Positions 54,071 to 62,259 of a stretch of 64,000 nt of DNA are shown here, piece by piece (position 1 is the first letter of the stretch; every line of letters begins with the position of its first letter). The position numbers and the translations under genes are program-made. Where the stretch lies: positions 310,001 through 374,000 of the forward strand of contig OZ241366.1 of the NCBI GenBank assembly GCA_965199905.1, given 5' to 3'. This DNA comes from Ilyomonas sp965199905. Its GTDB lineage: Bacteria > Bacteroidota > Bacteroidia > Chitinophagales > Chitinophagaceae. Under the pieces are notes generated by a model. That model saw nothing but the letters and a program-made list of their open reading frames with translations. It ran no database searches and had not been told where the DNA came from.

Positions 54071-54769
54071 TTATGATGTGGCTGTTTCCGTGGTTTCAAT
54101 CTTCTCAATCCGTCCGTCCATCAGGTGAATGATGCGGTTGCCATACGTTGCGTTCTTTTCGCTGTGCGTAACCTGTATAATGGTAACGCCATCTTCCTCG
54201 TTCAGCTTCTTAAACAACTGCATAATTTCCTCACCTTGCTTCGAGTTGAGATTGCCGGTTGGCTCGTCTGCCAATATCAGTTTCGGGCTGGCGACAAGTG
54301 CCCGTGCAATGCCAACTAATTGCTGCTGCCCACCCGATAAATGCGTGGGAAACAAATCTTTTTTACCAACAATCTGGAAGCGGTCGAGTATATCAGAAAC
54401 AATGGCTTTGCGCTCTGCCGATTTCAGATTTTGATAAATGAGCGGCGTTTCAATATTCTCATATACGGTCAGTTCATCTATCAGGTGATAAGCCTGAAAC
54501 ACAAACCCGATATGCGATTTATACAACTGCGAGCGTTGCTTTTCTTTTAATGAAAACACATCCTGACCAGTAAAAAAATACTTGCCTTCCGATGGTTCAT
54601 CAAGCATGCCGATGATGTTCAGCAGGCTCGACTTGCCGGAACCTGACGGACCCATGATTGAGACAAACTCACCTTCCGCAATTGCCAGGCTCAGATCTTT
54701 TAAGATGAATGTGCGGTTGCCGCCGATGCTAACCCATTTCGATAAATGCTGAATGTCTATCAATGCCAT
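54071..54769 (-). CDS. MacB/LolD-type ABC transporter ATPase
   Basis: 232 aa from ATG 54769 (MALIDIQHLSKWVSI); the longer ORF adds 31 residues with no family fit. Walker A GPSGSGKSSLLN near 40, Q-loop VFQAYHLIDELTVYENI, signature LSGGQQQLVGIARAL near 140, and Walker B LILADEPTGNL. The usual signature is LSGGQQQRVAIARAL; QQQLVGIA is a small change. It powers a macrolide/lipoprotein-type exporter, but the permease is missing here. Confidence 0.9.
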   Translation of the reverse strand: MALIDIQHLSKWVSIGGNRTFILKDLSLAIAEGEFVSIMGPSGSGKSSLLNIIGMLDEPSEGKYFFTGQDVFSLKEKQRSQLYKSHIGFVFQAYHLIDELTVYENIETPLIYQNLKSAERKAIVSDILDRFQIVGKKDLFPTHLSGGQQQLVGIARALVASPKLILADEPTGNLNSKQGEEIMQLFKKLNEEDGVTIIQVTHSEKNATYGNRIIHLMDGRIEKIETTETATS

Positions 54770-55475
54770 GGTATGTTGTATTAATTGGTTGCACCAAAAA
54801 ACCAACCGTTGTGCCAATGTTCGAAACGCTTTGCAGGCTTGCTTTTCAGGCTTGTTCTTCAAATGCCGTGTACGAAAGCGGACACTTTTTGTACGGTAAT
54901 GAAAATGAGATTGATTGAGTTAGGTTTAAAAGCTGTTAGCTACAAGCTGTAAGTATCTGATGATGGATTTATCAGTTATATCATGGCTGTTTATAAGCAG
55001 GTGTTTTTTCTTTTGGTAACCATCGTCCGTAGCTTTTATTTATCGTCCCTTGCAAGCAAAGCTTTGTTTCATTGTCTCTTTTCAGTAAAGAGATAATGAA
55101 ATCACACATCAGCGTTCAGGGCAATGAATGAGCTTTTTTTAAACCACAAATACATGAAAAACACAAAGTTTCACAGAGTAAGAATTGTATGTTATAAGTA
55201 AGCAGCGCGTCATCCTATGTTTGTTATTATAGGTAAACAGGAAGAACTTTGTTGGTAAAAAAAGGAATCAGACAGAAGCGGAGGAAGGGACAAGACTGTG
55301 GAGCGTCATGGGTTCATCAAAAGAGACTGTGCGGAATAGCAAGTGCCTTCTTCCTTTACTGCGATACCTTGAACAGTTCATTAGGCGCTTTTAGTGAGAA
55401 AGCAGCCTGTAAGAAGGATTGATAGGAAGCCATGCGGTAATCTGTTTTTCTGTTTGATACCATAAAAGAAATACG
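54770..55475. other. 706-bp gene-free stretch with repeat copy D and the IS110 left end
   Basis: No credible gene. Repeat copy D lies at 55002-55140; from about 55330 the sequence is probably the IS110 left end. Confidence 0.5.
55002..55140 (-). repeat. Dispersed repeat, copy D (inverted)
   Basis: The reverse complement reads AAAGCTCATTCATTGCCC ... TTCATTATCTCTTTACTG ... AAAGCTTTGCTTGCAAGG ... GACGATGGTTACCAAAAG. Most complete copy, because it carries the features of A/B at one end and those of C at the other. Confidence 0.7.
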
Positions 55476-56528
55476 ATGACAAAAGTAACCGCTTTCGCCG
55501 GTATCGATATCAGCAAACTCTCCTTTGACGCATGTGTGATAACAGAAGACAAAGAGAAACAAAAACAGTTTTCGTATGACAAAGAAGGCATGGAAGCGCT
55601 TGTGCAATGGTTGCTCGCCGGCAGTCACTGCATCATGGAAGCCACGGGCGTTTATCATCTCAGGCTTGCCATGCATCTGCACGAAGGAGGCATTGCTGTC
55701 AGCGTAGTCAACCCGCTGGTGATCAAACGCTTCTCGCAGATGCGGCTTCTGCGGGCAAAGACCGACCGCTCAGATGCCCGGATGATTGCTGCCTATGGAA
55801 AAACAGAAGAGCCTGCCTTGTGGCAGCCTCCGAAGGCTTACCAGGTCAGATTGCAGTAGATGAATGCCCTGTTGCAGCAACTGCAGAAACAACACCCGGC
55901 ACTTCTCTGCCAGAGGGAAGCTTTTACAGCCGGCGGTATGATGGACAGGGAAGTGAAACAGTTTTTACAAAAATCGATTGCCCATCTTGATAAGCAGATC
56001 ACACGCCTGGAAAACAGGATGGAAGTGATCATTGAGGAATACCAGGGACAGATGGCAGATAACATCACCACCATACCCGGCATTGGAAAGAAAATAGCCA
56101 TTGTGCTGATGGTATTGAGTGATTGTTTTCAAAAGTTCAGCAGCTATAAACAGCTTAGTGCCTATGTTGGGCTAAGTCCCCGCATCTATGAATCGGGAAC
56201 GAGTGTAAAAGGAAAAGCAAAGATCTGTAAGATGGGCATGAGCCGTATCAGAGCCCTGCTGTACGTGTGTGCCTGGAGCGTCAGCCGCTATAACAAAGCG
56301 TGTAAGGAATTATATGAAAGATTAACCGCCGCAGGCAAGCCTGAAAAACTGGCTTTGGTGGCTGTGGCTAACAAACTTATTAAACAGGTCTTCGCCATCG
56401 TTACAAGCAATACTCAATACAAAGAAAATTACTCAAAAAATATTTGTTTCTAAACACAGTTCATTCCGCAATTACCGCGAACAATGGCTTGTAAGAGAAT
56501 AAAACTGGCAGGCGGCTTTATGCGGAAT
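55330..56528 (+). mobile_element. IS110-family element (probable, ends tentative)
   Basis: Contains the transposase at 55476-56453. TGCGGAAT occurs at 55330-55337 and 56521-56528, giving about 1.19 kb, close to the 1.20 kb of the second IS110 element, so these may mark the ends. The leading non-coding part (about 146 bp) is where IS110-group elements encode their bridge RNA. Ends not certain. Confidence 0.45.
55476..56453 (+). pseudogene. IS110-family transposase with in-frame amber stop
   Basis: 325 codons in one frame, cut after residue 127 by TAG (55857-55859). The N-terminal DEDD (RuvC-like) domain has GIDISKLSFD (Asp), CIMEATGVYH (Glu) and KTDRSDARMI (Asp). After the stop, the same frame goes on into the linker and the C-terminal transposase domain (TTIPGIGKKIAIVLM, YVGLSPRIYESGTSVKGKA with the active Ser). 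One base change would restore it. Alternatives are read-through or a split protein, but a fresh null allele is simplest. Confidence 0.85.
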
Positions 56529-56615
56529 CTGATGACTGTAGCCTGAATCTTTTGAATAATTAGAAACCTATTATAAAACTATAAAAGCATTAGAATTCAA
56601 TCATCAGATTCCGCA
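56521..56615. repeat. 15-bp perfect inverted repeat beside IS110
   Basis: TGCGGAATCTGATGA (56521-56535) and its exact complement TCATCAGATTCCGCA (56601-56615), 65 bp apart. The left arm overlaps the presumed IS110 end, so the element may have inserted at the arm of a palindrome. Confidence 0.6.
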
Positions 56616-56716
56616 CAAAGCCCTCTAAAAATTGATTAATGATAAGCATTGAAGAGGGCATTTGCGGAAGGACGGCAAGCTGTTGAATAGATATCGTTTA
56701 CAGTTTATTAAAAACA

Positions 56717-56752
56717 AAAAGCGGTTGTTCATAAAATGGACAACCGCTTTTG
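56717..56752 (-). terminator. Rho-independent terminator
   Basis: AAAAGCGGTTGT, 11-nt loop, exact complement. A-run and T-run on both sides allow either direction. It lies 30 bp beyond the stop codon of the MBL gene. Confidence 0.8.
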
Positions 56753-56781
56753 TTTATCTGAAATTAATTATCTCAAACTGA

Positions 56782-57759
56782 CTATCTAAAAAAACGCCTT
56801 TTCTTTTTACCCAGCTTAGTAGAAGCTACAATAACTGATGCAGCAAACAGCAAACCACTTGCAAGCAAAATCGCTTTCCTATAAGGATTTTGAAAAGCCG
56901 GTGGCAGGTACTCAACACCATTTACATCCTGCACTGCCGGATCGCCTACATAGCGACCCTGCTTTGGCAACGAATCGTTGGCAAAGTTTTCTACCAGGTC
57001 AACCAATTGCTTCAACATTTCGGTGCCATACATTGGCTTGCCGTGCCCTGTAGCAACCACTTCAGGCTGCAGCAGCAATAATGCTTTTATAGATTCATAA
57101 GCCGCAAACCAATCGGTGGTGCCGTATGCAGGCGGGCGACTTACTTTTTTGGTTTGCAGAAGTGTATTAAAAGCAGATTCTCCATTAGTTGTAATAAAAG
57201 CATCACCTACAATCAGCGTTTTATCGCTTTCTCTAAAGAAGCTGACATGTCCCGGTGTATGTCCCGGTGTGTGTATCCATTTCCAATAAGCAAGAAAAGG
57301 AACCGTATTGTCATCCGGCAAGCCATTTATAAAACTGGCTAAGCTATCAATCTTTTTAGGAAATAAAAACGAAAGGTCGGCTATCAATCCACCGCCTACA
57401 GTTGGGTCCATTGGCGGATACAAAGCCTTGCCGGTTATGTATGGCATTTCGAGATAGTGGGCATATACGGGCACCTGCCATTCTTCGGCAAGAGCTTTGG
57501 CAGCACCGGTATGGTCGCCATGGCCATGCGTAAGCAGAATGGCTTTTGGCTTTGCATTGTCTTCTCCAAATAGCTCAATTGCCATCTTCTTAATTTTTTT
57601 GACAGCATCACCTAAACCTGTATCAATCAGCACCCAGTTTTTCGAGTTCTCATCTTTTATAATATAGATGTTTACAAACACATCCTTTAAGCCCCAAACA
57701 TTGGGCGCGACACTAAAATAAAATTTCTGTTTTTCAGTTTCCACTTCCTTTGTTGTCAT
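56782..57759 (-). CDS. MBL-fold metallohydrolase with C-terminal membrane helix
   Basis: 325 aa. Zinc motif AILLTHGHGDHTGAAKAL near 74-91, HTPGHTPGHVSFF near 160, Asp in LIVGDAFITT, and a late His in VATGHGKPMYG. C-terminal membrane helix (KAILLASGLLFAASVIVAST, about 295-314) and a KKKRRFFR tail, so it is anchored with the tail on the cytosolic side. No signal peptide. Substrate unknown. Confidence 0.87.
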   Translation of the reverse strand: MTTKEVETEKQKFYFSVAPNVWGLKDVFVNIYIIKDENSKNWVLIDTGLGDAVKKIKKMAIELFGEDNAKPKAILLTHGHGDHTGAAKALAEEWQVPVYAHYLEMPYITGKALYPPMDPTVGGGLIADLSFLFPKKIDSLASFINGLPDDNTVPFLAYWKWIHTPGHTPGHVSFFRESDKTLIVGDAFITTNGESAFNTLLQTKKVSRPPAYGTTDWFAAYESIKALLLLQPEVVATGHGKPMYGTEMLKQLVDLVENFANDSLPKQGRYVGDPAVQDVNGVEYLPPAFQNPYRKAILLASGLLFAASVIVASTKLGKKKRRFFR

Positions 57760-57935
57760 GGGAGTTTTTTTTCGTTAGAAAATAATCGGGATTATTCTGT
57801 GAAAATGGTGCCATAAATATTTACTTTGGCGTTTTGAGTTTTTATAGCAAATAATTGCTCACTGTATTTTCAATATCGTCATTGTCAGTAATCAAGTAAC
57901 TGATAACTTAATCAAGTAACTAATAACTCTATTTC

Positions 57936-59072
57936 ATGCGTTCATTTTATTTTCTTGTTATCTGCCTGCTTCCTTTGCCCTTGTTTTCGCAAACCGTTAA
58001 GCACTATACAAGAATGAAAAAAGCGGTTGAGAAGTGCCCGCAGAATGTGATACAGATGCCGGCGCAGGCAAGCCATGCTGGCGGGGGTAAAACAATACTT
58101 CCGGTAAGCCGGATAACAGTGACCGATGTAAGAGAAGATACCACATACATAGGCATCCAGATCAGGTTGTACTCATCGTGGGGTAACCAGAGATGCCGGA
58201 AGATTTTATTTGATAAATCATTGCCGGGTACCTTTGAGGAATACCTGAACCACAACAACGAATTCCCGGTTTCCGGCTCGCCGTATACGCTGGTATGCTT
58301 TGTAAAAGAGTTTCGCATTACGCAACGGGATTCCTTAGGAAGCAGCAGCGACAGCAAAACAAAATTGCTGTACAACCGCATTGCCATGAAGGCAGAAACC
58401 TTTTTGAAACATAATAACGATTACTTCCCGGCATTTAAAGTAGACACCGTAATGCTGGGGCTGATTGATGAGATGAACGAGTTTAGCGCCATACCGGATA
58501 TGCTTGCCAACCTGCTGCAAACCTGTGCTGCCATGAACGTGCAAAAAGTATTGGCTAAACATACTTATACATCAGCGGTGTTAGAAGACAGATACCGCGC
58601 GGCTCTCGTCAAACCTATCCTTTCGGCAAACCCGCCTGCCGCTGGCATTTATATGAGCTTCGACGAGTTTATCAATAACAAACCAGGCTTTACCAAATAT
58701 AAATTGAAGGCAGACAAGCTATCGGGCACTTTATATTCAGTATCGCCAACCGGCGAGGAAGAACTGCAAACAAAAGAATTCGGGTATTGCGATGGCAGCA
58801 TTATCTGGCTAAACATGGGAAACGATTTTTACCCGCTGATACGCCGGGAAAATACGTTTGAATATTTTGGCGACTATCAATCCATCAACAAAAAAACAGC
58901 ATACAATAAACCCAACTATTACCAGCTTAGTGGCAGCAATGCCATGCGTTTAGGCACCTCTATAGCAGCAGCCGGCGTCGGTTCTTTATTGATAGGTTAC
59001 GCAGGCTCTGTTCCAAGCCTTAACGGCAAGGTCATTCATCAACTAAATTTAGAAACGGGAGAGATTTATTGA
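57936..59072 (+). CDS. Secreted hypothetical protein, 378 aa
   Basis: Signal peptide at 1-18 (MRSFYFLVICLLPLPLFS). No known domain recognised. The middle is helical (LGLIDEMNEFSAIPDMLANL), while the last 60 residues hold a possible membrane or barrel segment (GTSIAAAGVGSLLIGYAGS). Exported or outer-membrane associated. Isolated gene; the DNA after it is degraded or repetitive. Confidence 0.7.
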   Translation: MRSFYFLVICLLPLPLFSQTVKHYTRMKKAVEKCPQNVIQMPAQASHAGGGKTILPVSRITVTDVREDTTYIGIQIRLYSSWGNQRCRKILFDKSLPGTFEEYLNHNNEFPVSGSPYTLVCFVKEFRITQRDSLGSSSDSKTKLLYNRIAMKAETFLKHNNDYFPAFKVDTVMLGLIDEMNEFSAIPDMLANLLQTCAAMNVQKVLAKHTYTSAVLEDRYRAALVKPILSANPPAAGIYMSFDEFINNKPGFTKYKLKADKLSGTLYSVSPTGEEELQTKEFGYCDGSIIWLNMGNDFYPLIRRENTFEYFGDYQSINKKTAYNKPNYYQLSGSNAMRLGTSIAAAGVGSLLIGYAGSVPSLNGKVIHQLNLETGEIY

Positions 59073-59143
59073 GCAGATACGGGATTTCGTTTTCTAAAGC
59101 AGCCAGCGCATCTGTAAGAAGGGCAATAATGGTTGAATTGCTT

Positions 59144-59450
59144 TTAATCGTTTGCAAAATTCAAAGACTGAAACACCACCAGTCCGAAGCCATACAAGCG
59201 CTTGGGTGCTTGTTGAACGGAATAAAATTGCTGAAAAGGATAGTTGTATTCAACCCAACCTGTTATTTTAAAATTGAAAGATTTGCCGTTACCGCCGATT
59301 ACTGATATTTTTTGTTTTGCCCATCCAATCTTGATTGGATAGGATAGAAAGTGTTCCGGGCTTATGCCAATTGTAAACGGGTATTGCGCGGAATGTTTTG
59401 CGCCTTTACCGATTGCAATTGGATACAGCCCGGAGAAATAATGTGGGAGG
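59144..59450 (-). pseudogene. Possible 3' gene remnant with three 14-codon tandem repeats
   Basis: On the minus strand an open frame ends at TAA (59146-59144) with about 100 codons and no Met start. Three tandem units of 42 bp (59425-59300) translate as YPIAIGKGAKHSAQ, YPFTIGISPEHFLS and YPIKIGWAKQKISV. They are followed by GKSFNFKITGWVEYNYPFQQ and a tail ending YGFGLVVFQSLNFAND, like an outer-membrane beta strand. It could be the C-terminal end of a lost gene, or a non-coding repeat that stays open by chance. Confidence 0.35.
59356..59433. repeat. 78-nt imperfect hairpin
   Basis: CCGGGCTTATGCCAATTG pairs with CAATTGGATACAGCCCGG. Inner arms (AACGGGTATTGCGC / GCGCCTTTACCGATT) also pair partly. 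It overlaps the 42-bp tandem units. Confidence 0.5.
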
Positions 59451-59593
59451 TGAATGAATGTGTGGCATAAGCCGATATTGGTTTGATGTATTGGAAAAGT
59501 TGAAGGTAAAAAGACTTTTTTTTGGTTGGCGAATTAATAACGATACATTTAAGGAAATCCTGATGTTGCTGAAGGTTTTAAGGTTTTTGGGGA

Positions 59594-59698
59594 TGTGCAT
59601 TGACGTACTGCAACAATACGAAAATGCGAATGGAAGTATGTTGATTATCAATGAGGTTGCATTCGCCTTTTGTATTATTGGGTGCGTTTAATATATTT
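59594..59698 (+). repeat. Array head repeat (attI-like), right copy
   Basis: Inverted copy of 5689-5793 (about four mismatches in 105). Its right edge is the first recombination junction of the right array. Confidence 0.55.
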
Positions 59699-59699
59699 G
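59669..59699 (+). promoter_or_regulatory. Array promoter Pc-like, right array
   Basis: TTTG (59669-59672), 19-bp spacer, TATATTTG (59692-59699). The last G is the G of the GTT core of the first cassette. Reads rightward into the array. Confidence 0.6.
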
Positions 59700-59862
59700 T
59701 TATGTGCAACTTGCTGACAAATCAAGATTTGTCGTTTGTTTTTGCCCGCTTTTTTCAAGTTGACAAAGCTTGTGAGCGGCGTTTGTTTTTGTGCCTTTTT
59801 CCTTTGGTGCAGCAAGACTGGCAAGCACGTTCAGTAAGACAAGACTCAAGTGTGCACATAAC
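59700..59862 (+). repeat. Non-coding spacer cassette body (divergent type), first of right array
   Basis: Inverted copy of 4507-4669. Perfect end match GTTATGTGC / GCACATAAC. No credible gene. Confidence 0.55.
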
Positions 59863-60054
59863 AGGGGGTTTTGCGTCAGCACGGCTGACATTCGTCAGCC
59901 GCTACTGCAGTTCTTTTCTCAGCTTCAGTCATCGGCCCGACAGAACGCTGCTCATCATCCGTGGTGGTTTGTATCTTCGGTTCTTTATTGGGCTCTTGTC
60001 CCAGCCGACGGATTGCATCCGTCGTGCCGAACACAAAGCCCGAACGTTATGCGC
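59854..60054 (+). repeat. attC-like site R1, long type
   Basis: Inverted copy of L6. Arms ACATAACAGGGGGTTTTGCG and GAACACAAAGCCCGAACGTT. Inner helix GACGGATTGCATCCGTC. Confidence 0.7.
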
Positions 60055-60217
60055 AACCTGTGACTTTATTTGGTCAGCATTTCTTTGCTCCGTTTTAGTA
60101 TTGGTTCGTTCGTTCAGGTTGACACGGCTAAGCAGGTGACTGCGATAGCAAGCCGCTTGTGTTTCGGTAGGTTTTGGCAGGCAGGTTCCGGGTGACACAA
60201 TCAGGTCTGCACATAAC
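60047..60217 (+). repeat. Non-coding spacer cassette body (main type)
   Basis: 171 bp, ends GTTATGCGC / GCACATAAC (8 of 9). Starts ATGCGCAACCTGTGACTTTA and ends AATCAGGTCTGCACATAAC, like the other main-type copies. Confidence 0.6.
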
Positions 60218-60411
60218 ATGAGGTTTTGTGTCAGCACGGCTGACACATCTCAGCAGCTACTTCAGTTCTCTTTTTGGCTTCGGTTCTCAGCCCGACATTT
60301 CTCTGTTGGTCATCCGTGGTGGTTTGTATCTTCGGTTCTTTATTCAGCTTTTGTCCATGCCGACGGACTATCGTCCGTCGTGCCGAACACAAAGCCCTGT
60401 TCGTTGCTTGC
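60209..60411 (+). repeat. attC-like site R2, long type (203 bp)
   Basis: Arms ACATAACATGAGGTTTTGTG and CGAACACAAAGCCCTGTTCG. The inner helix is GACGGACTATCGTCCGTC, with a slightly different loop from its relatives. Confidence 0.68.
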
Positions 60412-60954
60412 AATGCAGTTGGACAGTTTTCAGGTTCAAAAGGTTAGACAAAATTCATTCAGTTTTAATTGGCAAGACTTGACCGAAAAACCCACATCAG
60501 CGGACAGTTTTCAAGTTGACATTTGTAACTTTTTTTCTTCTGTTGTTTTTAATTCAATATTTGTTCACGGTGGACTGATGCTCAAGTCTAATCGGTTAGA
60601 CAAAACAAAATCATTACGTCCGACAATTGGGACTTGACAAAACAATCCGACGACATCACAAGCAACGACTAAAAAATGATTATTGTTTTTTTGTTCAGGT
60701 TTGCTGTTAAACATAGTGCTTCCGATTGTAAGTCTTTTTCGCTGTCTGACACAACTCGTTTTGAAAAGCAGACAAGGAAATGACGTTTGTTTTTGCAGCC
60801 ACTTTTCGGTTGACAGGACACTTTAGTTTAACAAAGCGCAATACATTTCAGTCAGGTTTGATTTTGAACATGCTCTTCTAAAACGCAAACCTGATTCGGT
60901 GGACACAGCAGTTTATATTTGCAAGCAACAAAAAACAAAAGCACTGCAAGCAAC
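60404..60954 (+). other. Cassette body without a detectable gene
   Basis: 551 bp between R2 and R3. Ends match (GTTGCTTGC / GCAAGCAAC). No ORF longer than about 60 codons is credible on either strand. Internal direct repeats GGACAGTTTTCA(G/A)GTT (60421 and about 60498), GGTTAGACAAAA (two copies) and GCAAGCAACAAAA (60921, 60946) suggest decay or a nested older cassette end. Confidence 0.5.
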
Positions 60955-61083
60955 AAAAGGTTTGGCAAAAAACTGGCTGACGAATCTTGGCTGAACATTT
61001 GAAATTCTATTTATCTTTAGTTCTGTTATTCGGCTGACGGATTTCAAATGCCAGTTCTCCGCCAAGCCTCACTCGTTATGTGC
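60946..61083 (+). repeat. attC-like site R3, short type (138 bp)
   Basis: AAAGGTTTGGCAAAAAACTGG pairs with CCAGTTCTCCGCCAAGCC. Same family as L2, L3 and L7 with arms in the opposite plus-strand order, as expected for an array pointing the other way. Confidence 0.68.
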
Positions 61084-61248
61084 AACCTGTGACTTTATTT
61101 GGTCAGCATTTCTTTGCTTCGTTTCATTATTGGTTCGTTCGTTCAGGTTGACAGGGCTAAGCAGGTTGCTGCGACAGCAAAGCAATTGTGTTTTGTGTGG
61201 CTTTTGGCAGGCAGCGTTTAGGTTGATACAATCAGGTCTGCCCATAAC
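61076..61248 (+). repeat. Non-coding spacer cassette body (main type)
   Basis: 173 bp, ends GTTATGTGC / GCCCATAAC (8 of 9). Central hairpin TTGCTGCGACAGCAA conserved among copies. Confidence 0.6.
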
Positions 61249-61440
61249 ATGGGGTTTTGTGTCAGCACAGCTGACACATCTCAGCAGCTACTTCAGCTCT
61301 TTTTTCATCTTCAGTCATCGGCCCGGCATTTCTCTGCTAAGCATAGTCAAGTCATTGTATCTTCGGTTCGCTATTGGGCTTTTGTCCCAGCCGACGGATT
61401 TCATCCGTCGTGCCGAACACAAAGCCCGAACGTTGCCTGC
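61240..61440 (+). repeat. attC-like site R4, long type (201 bp)
   Basis: Arms CCATAACATGGGGTTTTGTG and GAACACAAAGCCCGAACGTT. Inner helix GACGGATTTCATCCGTC. It precedes the 235-aa cassette gene. Confidence 0.7.
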
Positions 61441-61466
61441 AAGCTTAAAACGACAGTTACTACATC

Positions 61467-62174
61467 ATGAACTTTAAGGGAGGAGTAATAATTATTGGTT
61501 CTTTACTTTGGGAGGACACACCTATTCGACAAAAGTGGAAGATGTTGAATCTGGAGAGTGTAGATACCAAAAGATTTGTTTCTATCCCTATTCGTTATGG
61601 CAGACAATCATCAACACGTTGTGACACATACACAATGATTTTTTCTAATCATAGTTCTACAGGACAAGGACAAGCCTATATTTTGGGCTTCAAAGGCGAA
61701 ATTAAAAACACAAGAATTTTAGAAAGCCAGGCTTTTGCTTTAGGTGCAGCAGAAGGGTTTTGGAAAACTGAAAGTCCATCCATAAATAAAAGCTGGGGAA
61801 CGGTTGGTTTATTAGTTAATCCAAACATTGACACAAAAGACAAAAGAAATGCAGATGTTGTCCGTAATTGGTGGACGCAACTCTATCAAAAATACAGCAA
61901 GACTTTTGACCATTTGCAATATCGAATTGACGCCAACGAAGTTCCTGTTATCGACAAAGATGGATTTCTACAAATACCGTGGACAAATGAAATGAACGAC
62001 TTTGATTTTCTAATTGCAACACCAGTAGTTCCTAAGCCAAAGCGGCTTTTAACACCAAAAGAAATTGCGGAACAAATGACCTCAAAAAATTATCGAACAT
62101 ATTTTGCCAAAAACAGAGAGAATAATATCCAGACCTTTCAAGACTTAAATATCTTGGAGTGTCTCAACGGTTGA
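61467..62174 (+). CDS. Cassette-borne hypothetical protein, 235 aa
   Basis: Not recognised. N-terminus GVIIIGSLLWEDTPIRQKW has a GSLxW pattern reminiscent of the gamma-glutamylcyclotransferase-like fold (YGSL), but no catalytic Glu motif can be confirmed. Later: SIPIRYGRQSSTRCDTYTMI and FDFLIATPVVPKPKRLLTPK. No signal peptide. Starts 35 bp from the cassette edge and stops 13 bp from its site, in the array direction. Cassette ends GTTGCCTGC / GCAGGCAAC match perfectly and are the same as in the hydrolase cassette of the left array. Confidence 0.65.
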   Translation: MNFKGGVIIIGSLLWEDTPIRQKWKMLNLESVDTKRFVSIPIRYGRQSSTRCDTYTMIFSNHSSTGQGQAYILGFKGEIKNTRILESQAFALGAAEGFWKTESPSINKSWGTVGLLVNPNIDTKDKRNADVVRNWWTQLYQKYSKTFDHLQYRIDANEVPVIDKDGFLQIPWTNEMNDFDFLIATPVVPKPKRLLTPKEIAEQMTSKNYRTYFAKNRENNIQTFQDLNILECLNG

Positions 62175-62186
62175 CAGAGAAAGCCA

Positions 62187-62212
62187 GCAGGCAACAAGAG
62201 TATTGCCGATAG
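62187..62212 (+). repeat. attC-like site R5, left arm (split by IS110)
   Basis: GCAGGCAACAAGAGTATTGC and the next six bases. The part AGTATTGCCGAT pairs with ATCGGCAATACT at 63718-63729. The arms are 1.5 kb apart because an IS110 element lies between them. Confidence 0.6.
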
Positions 62213-62259
62213 TTTTCTATGACTAAATCAAACATATTTTTACCTGCTTTAGCATGTGG

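Larger units (their letters stand above)
56454..56781. other. Intergenic stretch with palindrome and terminator
   Basis: No gene. It holds the IS110 right end, the 15-bp inverted repeat at 56521-56615 and a terminator at 56717-56752. Confidence 0.55.
59073..59593. other. Stretch between core gene and right array head
   Basis: 521 bp with no full gene. Contains the coding-like remnant at 59144-59450 (minus strand) and a long hairpin at 59356-59433. Confidence 0.5.

Noticed and set aside
59651..60246. ORFs of 162 and 105 codons in the right array
   Set aside because: Same repeat-derived frames as at 4301-4666. No start signal or protein family.
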